From NCBI GenBank assembly GCA_020638675.1, contig JACKID010000003.1, forward strand, positions 1-64,000: 64,000 nt of DNA, given 5' to 3'. Shown here one piece after another: positions 40,981-49,269 of this stretch. The notes under the pieces were generated by a model. The model made no database searches. It saw only the letters and a program-made list of their open reading frames with translations, and was not told where the DNA came from. Position numbers and translations under genes: made by a program. The stretch comes from Planctomycetota bacterium (GTDB lineage Bacteria > Planctomycetota > UBA8742 > UBA2392). The first letter of the stretch is position 1. Each line of letters begins with the position of its first letter.

Positions 40981-41937
40981 ATGAAACCCCGCGGCCGGAC
41001 TGGACCGGTGAGCGACAACCACGAAGACACCATCATCGAAATGGTCAACCAGAGCGGCCAAGCCGTGATGGTCGGCGATTCCCTGAAGGCCGAAGAGTGG
41101 CTGAGCCGCGCCCGTAAGCTTGACCCGGTCACCTGCGAGATTGAACTGGCCCGCCGCGCGTGGGCCAACCAGAGTGGCAGCGTCGAGGACATCAAGCGCC
41201 GCCGCGAAAGCGTGGTCGCAAGGCTTGGCGGCGTGGCGGTCGCAGCGCCCGAGCGCATCGACACCTGGAAAATCCTCGCCGACTACCTGCGCCAGCTTGG
41301 CAACCACGAGGGCGTACTGCGCGCCACGGCCAGCGGACTGAAGCGCGAGCCCATGAGCATCGAGCTCTGGGTCCGCCGCACCCGCGCGCAGATTGAGCTG
41401 GCACAGCTTGATTCCGCCGCGCGCAGCCTGCGGCACTGCACCAAGCTTGCGCCCACCCACGACGCCGTCGAGGCGCTGATCCGCGTACACCCGATGTGCG
41501 GCAATTGCGGCGCGCTGTTCCACGAGGCCGGGGCGGACACCTGCAAGATGTGCGGGGCGGACGGGCCGGGGCGCGGCGCGGCCGTTCGGTCAGTGCGCGC
41601 CAAGCACCGCAGCAAGTTCGACATCTACTTCCCGCGCGTACGTGACGTGATCGCCGACTCGCTGAACATGCCGGACCGCATCAAGAACCAGCTCACGCTC
41701 GACACACTGCTGAAGCGGCACCTGAAGCGCACCAACCAGCAATGCGCCAATGTTCTGCGCGCCATGACCAAGGAATTCGGCGCCGCGTTTGACGAGCCGC
41801 TGTTCAACAGCGCCGTGGTGGGTTTTCTCGACCTGCTGATCGCCGATTTAATACGCGCCATCAACCCCAAGTCGGACAGCACGATCGACACCACCATCCG
41901 CCGCCGCGCACTCTCGGACCAGATCACAACCACCTGA
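40981..41937 (+). CDS. TPR-like protein with a C4 zinc ribbon
   Basis: A 318-residue soluble protein. Helical TPR-like repeats (about 15-160) precede a four-Cys zinc ribbon (CGNCGALFHEAGADTCKMCG) and a helical C-terminal domain (about 215-315). No known family is recognised. The ATG at 40981 is preceded by poor ribosome-site sequence; GTG at 41011 is an alternative. Confidence 0.65.
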   Translation: MKPRGRTGPVSDNHEDTIIEMVNQSGQAVMVGDSLKAEEWLSRARKLDPVTCEIELARRAWANQSGSVEDIKRRRESVVARLGGVAVAAPERIDTWKILADYLRQLGNHEGVLRATASGLKREPMSIELWVRRTRAQIELAQLDSAARSLRHCTKLAPTHDAVEALIRVHPMCGNCGALFHEAGADTCKMCGADGPGRGAAVRSVRAKHRSKFDIYFPRVRDVIADSLNMPDRIKNQLTLDTLLKRHLKRTNQQCANVLRAMTKEFGAAFDEPLFNSAVVGFLDLLIADLIRAINPKSDSTIDTTIRRRALSDQITTT

Positions 41938-41977
41938 GCAGGCAACGGGCACGATCGGCGACTGGAGCCGGGAACCC

Positions 41978-43420
41978 TTACTGGTTCTTGCCCTTGTTGG
42001 CTTTCATCTGGGCTTCGATTTCGGCGATTGCCTGGGCGTCTTCGTCCGCGTCTTGTGGCGCGACGTCGGAGTCGGCGGCGGGATCGAATTCGCCCGATTC
42101 CTGGGCGCGTTTTTCCAGCTCGGCGCGTTCGCGCTTGGCTGTGTCTTCCACTTCGCCCTCGGCCGCCTTGCCGATCTTGCGCGCGTCGGTGGTGCTCACG
42201 AACAGGATGCGCTTGTCGGTCAGCACGATTTCGACGCCGGCCGGGCGCGTGCGCAACTCCTTGATTTCCAGCGGCTCGACCTTGGCCTCGCCCTTCTGGT
42301 AGCTGGTGCCGCCGCGGGCGAGCTTCTTGCGTTTCTCGTCGGCGCTGGAGCGACCGCCCTCGATGTACGGCGCGAACCGGTCCATGAAGCCGTCGAACTC
42401 GGTCATCACTTCGTCGTACTGCGCGTCGTCCATCGTCTGGCCGTGCTCGCCGATGTAGTCGCCGAACACGTTGCTCATGGTATTGATGGCGCGCCCAATG
42501 CGCTTGTCGAGCGGGCTGCCCTTGTCGCCGACCCAGGGCGCGTTGCCGGTGGCTTCGGCCTGCGTCTTGAGCCCGTAGGTCGTGATGACCGAGCGCTCAT
42601 ACTTGTCCGTGAAGCCGCCGATCGACTGGCTGCCCAGCGACGTGCTTTCCAGCAGGCGCACCGCATTGAGCGTCAGCCCGACCAGCAGGTTCGCCGCACG
42701 GATCTGCGTGATGCGCTTGTCGTCATTGCCCTGTACGTTCTGCAGCACGCGCTCAATGAGGTCCGAGGCCAGCTCGGCCGCGCGCACGCCGCACAGCACG
42801 GGGCGCGTGCTGAACTGCCCGACGACGATGGCCACGTAGATCGCATGGCCGATGTCCAGCAGGTATTCGTCGATGATCTCTTTTTCCATGCGCTGCAGCG
42901 ACTCGGGCACGAAGCCTCGAATGCGCGGCATGAACTTTTCGTCGAACTGGGCGATCTGCAGCCCGTCGTCGCGCTTGACCGCGTGGCGAATCAGAACCGG
43001 GATCATCTCCTCGATGGTCGTCGGCTCTTTCTTGGCCTTCGGTGCGGGCACCTCAATGCCGGCGCCGGTGCCGCGGCCTGGCTTCGCAATCGGGCTGCTG
43101 GTGCGGCGCGTGCTCTGCGGCGGCGATGAGGCGCGACGCGGATCGGCCGATTCCAGCGGCGCGGACGGGCGTTTGCCGCCCGGTGCGACGGGCGCGCTCG
43201 GACGTTTCGGTTGCGCGGGCGGGCGCTGCCTTGTCGGCGGGCGCGCGGACGGGTTCGCCTGCGGCGCGCGCTGGCGGGTCGGCGCGGGCGGCGGCGCCGG
43301 CACCTGTCCGCCGCCGCGCACGGGGTTGCCCTGGCCGGGCAACTTCGGGCGGGGAAGCGGGGCCCGCGCGGGGTTCCGCCGCGAGCCGGGCTTGCCGGGG
43401 ATGTTCGGGCCGCCTGCCAT
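41978..43420 (-). CDS. Large cytosolic protein with proline-rich N-terminus
   Basis: A 480-residue protein. The first 130 residues are low-complexity, Pro/Arg/Ala-rich and probably disordered. The middle (about 135-345) is a helical domain, and a small beta segment (VEIVLTDKRILFVSTTDAR) and an acidic tail follow. The ATG shares one base with the cyclase stop (TGATG), so the two are translationally coupled. It may be a partner or effector of cyclic-nucleotide signalling; the function is not known. Confidence 0.65.
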   Translation of the reverse strand: MAGGPNIPGKPGSRRNPARAPLPRPKLPGQGNPVRGGGQVPAPPPAPTRQRAPQANPSARPPTRQRPPAQPKRPSAPVAPGGKRPSAPLESADPRRASSPPQSTRRTSSPIAKPGRGTGAGIEVPAPKAKKEPTTIEEMIPVLIRHAVKRDDGLQIAQFDEKFMPRIRGFVPESLQRMEKEIIDEYLLDIGHAIYVAIVVGQFSTRPVLCGVRAAELASDLIERVLQNVQGNDDKRITQIRAANLLVGLTLNAVRLLESTSLGSQSIGGFTDKYERSVITTYGLKTQAEATGNAPWVGDKGSPLDKRIGRAINTMSNVFGDYIGEHGQTMDDAQYDEVMTEFDGFMDRFAPYIEGGRSSADEKRKKLARGGTSYQKGEAKVEPLEIKELRTRPAGVEIVLTDKRILFVSTTDARKIGKAAEGEVEDTAKRERAELEKRAQESGEFDPAADSDVAPQDADEDAQAIAEIEAQMKANKGKNQ

Positions 43421-44631
43421 CAAGCCATCTCGTATGCCAGAGTGGCGACCGTCACCGGCTCGCCGATTCCCTTTACCTCAATCTGCGCCTTGGTCCGGAA
43501 CTTGATCGGGATTGCGATCCGCGCCGGGTTCTCCTTGGCGTACTTGCTGATTTCCTGCACGGTGCCGATGGATGCGAGCACCTCGTTGCCGGAGGCGAAA
43601 CTACAAAGTCTGGCCGCCAAATTCACGTGATGTCCCAGCACCGTGTACTGGTTGGCCTTCTGGCTGCCGAACATGCCCAGCAGCATCTCGCCGCTGTTGA
43701 TGCCCACGCCGAGCGTCAGGATTTCCGGGTTTGACTCGACCAGCGCCTTGGGCAGCAGGCCTTCTTCAATCCAGCGGCGGCGCGTGCGCTGCATCTCCTG
43801 CTGCAGGTCGACGGCGACCTTCACCGCGTTGTAGGCATGACCCGGGTTGGGCAGCGGCGCGCCGAACAGGGCCATCACCTGGTCGCCGACGAACTTGTCC
43901 AGCGTCGCGTCGTTGCTTTCCAGCGCGCGCATGCAGACTTCGAAGAACTCGTTGAACACGGACTGCACCTTCGGCGCCTCCACCGCTTCGCAGAAGGTGG
44001 TGAAGCTGCGCAGGTCGGCGAACAGCACCGACAGCGTTCGCTTGTGGGAAAGAAACGGGTCCTCCGCGCTGTCCAGCAGCCGCTCCACGATGCGCGGGCT
44101 GACCAGCCGCTCGAAGAACTGGCGCGTGGTGCGCAGGCGGGTGATGTCCTCGACCGTGACCGTTCCCTGGTTCTCCGACCATACGGCCTTGAACTGGAAG
44201 TAGTCCGACCGCGCGCTCGCCGGGTTGGGGCGCTCGGCCTCGAACACTTCTTCGCTGTGCGCCTCGCCGGCGTCCTGCAGCAGCGTCTGGAACACGTGCG
44301 GGGCCCAGTCCAGCGTATCGAGGTCGGCAAGCGCGGGCTTGCTGTTGACGATGTCCTTGCTGACGTTCAGGAAGTCCGCCATGCGCGTGTTCATGCGGAT
44401 CACGCGCCACTTGGCGTCGACAATCAGGTACGCGACGGAAAGCCCCGCGATGGTGGCCTGCGGGGCCGGAATCTTGGTCTGCCCGAAGCTGGTCAGGTTG
44501 CCCAGCGACATCGAGCCGGTGCTCATGCCCGCGCCGGAAAGCAGCATCAGCTTGCGGCGCAATTGCTCATTCTCGGCCTGCAAGAGGTCGAGCTTTTCCT
44601 GCATCGCCTTGGTATCGGACCGGCCTAGCAC
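43420..44631 (-). CDS. Class III adenylate/guanylate cyclase with coiled coil and PAS domain
   Basis: A 403-residue soluble cyclase that makes a cyclic nucleotide. A short coiled coil (8-30) and a PAS-like domain (about 60-165) precede the catalytic domain. Metal-binding Asp residues are in VLFADLRSFTTF and KFVGDQVMALFG, and the transition-state Asn and Arg are in YTVLGHHVNLAARL. All needed residues are present. The GTG start has GGAG upstream. It leads an operon with the proline-rich protein. Confidence 0.92.
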   Translation of the reverse strand: MLGRSDTKAMQEKLDLLQAENEQLRRKLMLLSGAGMSTGSMSLGNLTSFGQTKIPAPQATIAGLSVAYLIVDAKWRVIRMNTRMADFLNVSKDIVNSKPALADLDTLDWAPHVFQTLLQDAGEAHSEEVFEAERPNPASARSDYFQFKAVWSENQGTVTVEDITRLRTTRQFFERLVSPRIVERLLDSAEDPFLSHKRTLSVLFADLRSFTTFCEAVEAPKVQSVFNEFFEVCMRALESNDATLDKFVGDQVMALFGAPLPNPGHAYNAVKVAVDLQQEMQRTRRRWIEEGLLPKALVESNPEILTLGVGINSGEMLLGMFGSQKANQYTVLGHHVNLAARLCSFASGNEVLASIGTVQEISKYAKENPARIAIPIKFRTKAQIEVKGIGEPVTVATLAYEMA

Positions 44632-44760
44632 AAGTTCTCCACGCGCCTCGCCAAGCTTGCCCGCCCCGGGACAGCTTGCGCGAAGTCGTGAGCGACAGAA
44701 GGATAACCGAACTATGCTGCCTTGAGGGCTCTAAAGGCGCAATAACGCCCCATTCGCCGC

Positions 44761-45012
44761 CTAATCCACGGCGCCTTCGGCCCGGTTTGCGGGCGGCGGC
44801 GACTCGGATGAGTTGTCGGCATCGTTGGCCGCCGGGGCCTTGTTCTCGGGCGTTTTCGTTGGGCGCGTGGTCTGGGTGGGCTGGATCGTATTGTCCTTGG
44901 GCTGGTCGAGCGTCGACTTCAGCCCGTCCACGTCAATGAAGAAGATCGGCGCGAAAATGATCAGCGCCAGAACTCCCAGCAGGATCCACGTTGCAGGCCG
45001 GACTTCCTTCAT
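44761..45012 (-). CDS. Small single-pass membrane protein, fourth gene of the terminase operon
   Basis: An 83-residue protein. A membrane helix (ATWILLGVLALIIFAPIFFI, residues 7-26) is followed by a Thr/Pro/Asn-rich disordered tail. It starts 9 bp after the terminase stop, so it probably shares the transcript with the terminase and ABC/GNAT genes. No family is recognised. It could anchor or be incidental. Confidence 0.6.
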   Translation of the reverse strand: MKEVRPATWILLGVLALIIFAPIFFIDVDGLKSTLDQPKDNTIQPTQTTRPTKTPENKAPAANDADNSSESPPPANRAEGAVD

Positions 45013-45021
45013 TGCCCGAGA

Positions 45022-46263
45022 TTACCAGAGTGTGCCCGCATTCTTCCAGTCCACCTTTCGGGCCAGCGCGACGCACAGGTAGCGCAGGGCATCGAGCGCG
45101 TGATCTTCGGCCCCGTGGGGCAGGCGATCCCCCTTTGATGTTTCGGTCCAGCAGTACCCGTCGATCTCGCGCAGCAGGTTGGTGCAGCCCGCGTCGATCA
45201 ACAACCTTGGGCGTCCGTCCCCGGCCTTCAGCAGGCGGCGGCGCACGATCTCGATGCCGCCCGAGACGCGGTTGTCGGCCGGCAGGGTGTGCACCCCTTC
45301 GTCGCGAAGCGTCTTGCGCTCCAGCGCGCCGGAGGGGTCTGCGAAGCCCGGTCCGATCTCGCAGCCGGCGTCTTCATACTCGGCATCCACCGCACGGATG
45401 ACTTCGGCGTGCAGGCTCAGTGCAAGGTTGTTGCGGTAATGCTCGCGCAGGATCAGCAGCCGCCCGTCGCGGTCGAACGCGCCCCACAGGCAGGCGAACG
45501 GGCTGTTGTACCCGAAGTCGATCGCCTTGAAGATCAGCGCGCCATCGGGCGGCGCCAGATGCTCCACTACGTGCAGCCCGCGCTGGTACTCGCGGTACAC
45601 GCGACCGGCCGGGCTGGTGAACGCGCCGCCGTACTGCTCGTCGAACGTGTCATCCGGCAGGTCGCGGCGGGCGGACTCGATCTCCGCGGGCGCGATGCCG
45701 GGGTTGTCCCAGGTCGCGTACTGGAAGCTGCGCCAGCCCGGGTTGCTGCTGAGCCCGCGCTGGTAGAGCTCGTGGATCCAGTTGTGCCCGTGCGGCGTAG
45801 TGGGGACGATCAGCCGCCCCGTCCGCGTCGCCAGCCGCGCGCGGAGGAAGCGCTCGAACGCGTCGCGCTGGATGTGCGCGGCCTCGCACAGCACCAGCCA
45901 GTCGATCTCGTCGCCCAGCAGCCCCTGCGGCGTGTGGGCGGACAGGCAGGTGATCTCCGCGCCCCAACTGGTATTGAGCGAGGGCGGATAGCCACTCTCG
46001 GCCACGTTGCCGTGAAAGCGACTCAGGAGATCATCGCGGATGTAGCGGAACTCCGGGCGCGTCAATTCGTACGTCGGCGCGACCAGCCAGCCGCGCGATT
46101 CGCCGCTCAGGATGTCTCGCATCACGTCGCGCGCGGCCGCGAGGCTCTTGCCGAATCGTGCGCCGGCGATCAGCACCTTGAACCGCGCGTCGCTGTCGTG
46201 AAACGCGAGCTGCCCCATGTGGGGGTGATAGTCGAGCAGATCGAACAGGTCGTGCGGGATCAT
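45022..46263 (-). CDS. Phage-type terminase large subunit
   Basis: A 413-residue protein with both terminase domains. The ATPase half shows Walker A GARFGKS (34-40), a Walker-B-like LVLCEA (123-128, Cys in place of the usual Asp) and coupling motif PTTPHG (154-159). The RNase-H-like nuclease half has Asp249 in AIDFGYNSP, Asp309 in FADPSGA and Asp387/391 in EDHALDALRY. Terminases cut and pump phage DNA into capsids. No portal, capsid, protease or small subunit is nearby. The start ATG overlaps the TGA of the ABC/GNAT gene (ATGA, 46260-46263), so the two are translated together. Integrity of all motifs argues against decay. Confidence 0.9.
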   Translation of the reverse strand: MIPHDLFDLLDYHPHMGQLAFHDSDARFKVLIAGARFGKSLAAARDVMRDILSGESRGWLVAPTYELTRPEFRYIRDDLLSRFHGNVAESGYPPSLNTSWGAEITCLSAHTPQGLLGDEIDWLVLCEAAHIQRDAFERFLRARLATRTGRLIVPTTPHGHNWIHELYQRGLSSNPGWRSFQYATWDNPGIAPAEIESARRDLPDDTFDEQYGGAFTSPAGRVYREYQRGLHVVEHLAPPDGALIFKAIDFGYNSPFACLWGAFDRDGRLLILREHYRNNLALSLHAEVIRAVDAEYEDAGCEIGPGFADPSGALERKTLRDEGVHTLPADNRVSGGIEIVRRRLLKAGDGRPRLLIDAGCTNLLREIDGYCWTETSKGDRLPHGAEDHALDALRYLCVALARKVDWKNAGTLW

Positions 46264-47573
46264 GGCTTGCCCCCGTCGGTCCAGAGAAAGTAGGCAGGAC
46301 ATGCGCACAGGCGCGCCAGGGCCTTGCGCAGCAGCGGCTCACGGTCGGCGCCCGAATGGCCGCGACGCCAGCCGTTGCCGGTTTCGATGCGCGACTGCAC
46401 CAGCTTGTCCAGCAGGCGTTGCAGCGTGGCGCTGGCGGGCTCGGGCAGATACGCGAGCAGCAGGCGTCGCGCATTGCCGTCCAGCAGCGCCTGGGGCGAG
46501 ATGCCCTGTACGCGGCAGAAGTCGCTGAGCCGCCGTGCGGCTTTCGGCGGCGGCACTTCGCAGACGCGCCGGAAACCCGCCGCCAGCAGGAAGTCGCTGA
46601 ACGCTCCCATCTGCGCCACGCATTCGACGTGCGGCACGCCCGCGTGCTCGAGTCCATGCCGGATCAAGCGCCGCGATACACCGATGCCGCGAAAGCGCGG
46701 GTCCACCACCACGCGCTGCAGCAGGCGCACGTCGGCGTTCAATCCGCGGGCGCCGTCGCTGCGGATGCGCGCCGGCGAATACCGCGGCAACGCCTTCGCG
46801 CGCGCGCCGAGCAGCAGGTGCGGGTAGCCGAACATCGCGATGCCGACGGGCTCGCCCTCGTATTTCGCCAGCCAGACGTCGCTGCTCGGGCCCGGGCGGC
46901 CGGGGCCCATGTAGTGCCAGTGCGCGAACGCGTCGTAGTCGCGCACGCGCCCGGCAACGATCTCGATGGCATCGCCGAGATCCGCCGGCTCGGGCGGCGG
47001 CAGCTCTGCCGCCTTGCCGCTCGCGATCGCGAACAGGCGGGATGGGGCCAGCAACGGCAACACCTCCTCCCGATGCGTCGATGCCGCCACGCGCAGTTTT
47101 CGGCGCACGGCGATCCCGCGCAGGTTTTGTGCCAGCACCCGGGCCGACGTCGCGTCGAGGTGCGCGTCGAATTCGTCGGCGACCAGCAACGTGCCTGGGC
47201 CGGCCCCGCAGATTGCCAGCGCCAATTCAAGCCGCCGACACTCTCCCGCCGAGAGGTCTCCCGCATGCATGCGCCAAAGTCGCCCGTCCGCCAGCCCGAC
47301 TCGGGCCAGCGTGCGCAGCACTTCCTCGCTGGGCGAGCCGGGGTCGAACAGGTCCAGCACCGGCGTCGCCAGGTCTTCACTGCGCAAGTGCGTGATTTCG
47401 CGCGACCCGGGCGACGCCAGCGCCGACAGCGCCAGCGACTTGCCCGCACCGCTCGGGCCGGTGACAACGAGGATCTCGCCCTGCTCCGGGAGTGGCAAGC
47501 GTGCGGGCTTGGGGCGCTGCGGGCGTTGCGGGTCAAACCCGAACGTGCGCGAGGCGTAGTCGATATGCGACAT
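46260..47573 (-). CDS. ABC-type ATPase fused to a GNAT acyltransferase (COG2401-like)
   Basis: A 437-residue soluble fusion. The ABC ATPase (1-210) has Walker A GPSGAGKS (39-46), signature LSAGE (107-111), Walker B LLVADE (129-134) and switch His167. The GNAT domain (215-340) has the acyl-CoA loop RGIGVSRRL (295-303) and an N-terminal HWHYMGPGRPGPSS segment reminiscent of Mom-type DNA-modifying acyltransferases. A C-terminal helical region (350-437) is unassigned. There are no membrane segments, so it is not a transporter. ABC-ATPase/acetyltransferase fusions are a known family of unknown function. Coupling to a terminase by ATGA overlap suggests joint action on DNA, which is inference. Confidence 0.88.
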   Translation of the reverse strand: MSHIDYASRTFGFDPQRPQRPKPARLPLPEQGEILVVTGPSGAGKSLALSALASPGSREITHLRSEDLATPVLDLFDPGSPSEEVLRTLARVGLADGRLWRMHAGDLSAGECRRLELALAICGAGPGTLLVADEFDAHLDATSARVLAQNLRGIAVRRKLRVAASTHREEVLPLLAPSRLFAIASGKAAELPPPEPADLGDAIEIVAGRVRDYDAFAHWHYMGPGRPGPSSDVWLAKYEGEPVGIAMFGYPHLLLGARAKALPRYSPARIRSDGARGLNADVRLLQRVVVDPRFRGIGVSRRLIRHGLEHAGVPHVECVAQMGAFSDFLLAAGFRRVCEVPPPKAARRLSDFCRVQGISPQALLDGNARRLLLAYLPEPASATLQRLLDKLVQSRIETGNGWRRGHSGADREPLLRKALARLCACPAYFLWTDGGKP

Positions 47574-47582
47574 GGCGGTCTC

Positions 47583-47819
47583 CTAGTTCGGGCGGAACGA
47601 GTCGAGCTCGAACCCGTCGTCGTCGTCGGTTTCCTCGAGGTTGCCGTCGTACTTGCGCTCGAGCTCGGTCACCATGTGGCGCATCGCCTCATCGCGGCTC
47701 AGACCGACGCCCAGCACCAGGTGGTCCAGCAGGCAGAGGCACAGGAACACCTTCTCGGTGCTGAACCCGAAATCGAGCTCGCGTGAAATCAACAGGTAGG
47801 GAATCGCTGACAGGTCCAT
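47583..47819 (-). CDS. Small acidic protein at the head of the terminase operon
   Basis: A 78-residue protein. The open frame runs further upstream, but GGAG lies 6 nt before the ATG at 47819, so I start at MDLSAIPYLL. The sequence is helical (STEKVFLCLCLLDHLVLGVGLSRDEAM) and ends in a strongly acidic tail (EETDDDDGFELDS). It is 9 bp from the ABC/GNAT gene. No family is recognised. The acidic tail might mimic DNA or bind a basic partner, but that is speculative. Confidence 0.65.
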   Translation of the reverse strand: MDLSAIPYLLISRELDFGFSTEKVFLCLCLLDHLVLGVGLSRDEAMRHMVTELERKYDGNLEETDDDDGFELDSFRPN

Positions 47820-48033
47820 TCTCATCTCCGGTTCACGGGGACCATCCCCCGCTACCGGTACCGAGCAATGGAACGTGGTCTGTGCGGACAAAGAATTTCG
47901 AGTCCGCCGGCGGCGCAAAATGCGGGCTTTGCGGCGACGCGAGAATTTTTCTTCGCCAAATGCATACCATCGGCCCTCTGGCGGACTTCCGCGTGCCACT
48001 GGTACACTCGCCCCGGAGGACACAGCGCCGCAA

Positions 48034-49020
48034 ATGGCCAGCCGACGTTTCAACCGACTTCAAGACGACCAGGAAGTTCACATCCTCGGCGTGCCCATGG
48101 ACCACGGTGCAGGCCGCCGCGGCGTCGGCATGGGCCCAAGCGCGATCCGCATCGCCGGGTTGCAGGAAAAACTGAAGGCGCTGGGTCTGAGCTGCGTGGA
48201 CCACGGCGACGTGATCATCCGCGACGTCGAGCGCGCCCAGCAGTTGCAGTACCAGGTCGAGGGCAAGGCCAACCACCTGCCCATGATCGTGCGCGCCTGT
48301 GACGCGGTACACGAGCACGTGAAGCGCATCGTGAAGAAGGATGCCTTCCCGCTCGTGATCGGCGGCGACCACAGCATCGCCATCGGCACCATTGCGGGGC
48401 TGATGGCCGCGTACAAAGACGAAGAAGCCGAGCTGCGCAAGACGGCGCCCAAAACCGAGATCACGCTTGGCGTGATCTGGATCGACGCGCACGGCGACCT
48501 GAACACACCCATGACGTCACCCAGCGGCAACGTGCACGGGATGCCGGTGGCGACGGCGCTGGGGCAGGGGCCGGACATCCTTACAAGGATCGGCGGCGTG
48601 TGCCCGAAGGTGTTCCCGAATGACGTGGTGCTGGTCGGGCTGCGCGATCTCGATCGCCAGGAAAAGCAGGCGATCCTCGATTCCGGCGTTCACGCGTTCA
48701 CGATGAAGGACATCGACGAGCGCGGCATGGCGGCCATCATGCGCGACGCCATCAACCTCGCGACTCGCAACACCGACTACCTGCACGTCAGCTTTGACAT
48801 CGACAGCGTCGACCCGCGCGTGGCCCCGGGCACGGGCACAACGGTCTTCGGCGGGCTGACGTACCGTGAGGCCCACTTGGCGATGGAAATGATCGCGGAG
48901 TCGGACGCGCTCACCAGCCTGGAGCTGGCCGAGGTCAACCCCATCCTCGACGTCCACAACCAGACGGGCCAACTCGCCGTCGATTTAATAGCCAGCGCTC
49001 TCGGCAAGACCATCCTATAG
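48034..49020 (+). CDS. rocF: Arginase
   Basis: A 328-residue dinuclear manganese enzyme that hydrolyses arginine to ornithine and urea. The ligand-bearing motifs are intact: GGDHSIAIG, WIDAHGDLN and VSFDIDSVDP, and the substrate loop GNVHGMP is present. The start at 48034 follows GGAGGAC at a slightly long spacing. A few residues longer than average, it is otherwise standard. Agmatinase is an alternative, but GNVHGMP favours arginase. Confidence 0.93.
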   Translation: MASRRFNRLQDDQEVHILGVPMDHGAGRRGVGMGPSAIRIAGLQEKLKALGLSCVDHGDVIIRDVERAQQLQYQVEGKANHLPMIVRACDAVHEHVKRIVKKDAFPLVIGGDHSIAIGTIAGLMAAYKDEEAELRKTAPKTEITLGVIWIDAHGDLNTPMTSPSGNVHGMPVATALGQGPDILTRIGGVCPKVFPNDVVLVGLRDLDRQEKQAILDSGVHAFTMKDIDERGMAAIMRDAINLATRNTDYLHVSFDIDSVDPRVAPGTGTTVFGGLTYREAHLAMEMIAESDALTSLELAEVNPILDVHNQTGQLAVDLIASALGKTIL

Positions 49021-49173
49021 GGGCTTCTTGCCCTTGCGCCCGACCGGCTTCTTGCCCTTGCCGGCCTTCTTCTCGACCGACTTCTCGATGTCGAACACCT
49101 GCTTGGCTTCCTGCGCGCTGGTGCGCGTCCGGGCTTTGGCCTTTGTGAAGTGTTTGCGTCCGACCTGTCCCAT
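49015..49173 (-). CDS. Small basic protein
   Basis: A 52-residue Lys/Arg-rich protein (MGQVGRKHFTKAKARTRTSA at the start, ending GRKGKKPL). AGGAG lies 7 nt before the ATG. It overlaps the arginase stop by 6 bp on the other strand. It is possibly a nucleic-acid-binding or ribosome-associated peptide; no family is recognised. Confidence 0.5.
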   Translation of the reverse strand: MGQVGRKHFTKAKARTRTSAQEAKQVFDIEKSVEKKAGKGKKPVGRKGKKPL

Positions 49174-49232
49174 GGCTTGCTCCTGTAGTGGTAGAGTCTG
49201 AACGCGGCATTCCCTGCGACGCATCCATCCCC

Positions 49233-49258
49233 GCGCGGACAGGAATGTCCGCGCCACC
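49233..49258. repeat. Dispersed palindromic repeat, copy B (half unit)
   Basis: GCGCGGACA/TGTCCGCGC arms around GGAA, followed by CACC. It matches the GTGGC-bordered, ATTCCTG-core units at 34293 and 63104. Confidence 0.6.
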
Positions 49259-49269
49259 GATTCTTTGGC

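Noticed and set aside
45022..47573. Prophage
   Set aside because: Only the terminase is phage-like. No portal, capsid, tail, lysis or integrase genes are within 30 kb on either side, and neighbours are housekeeping genes.
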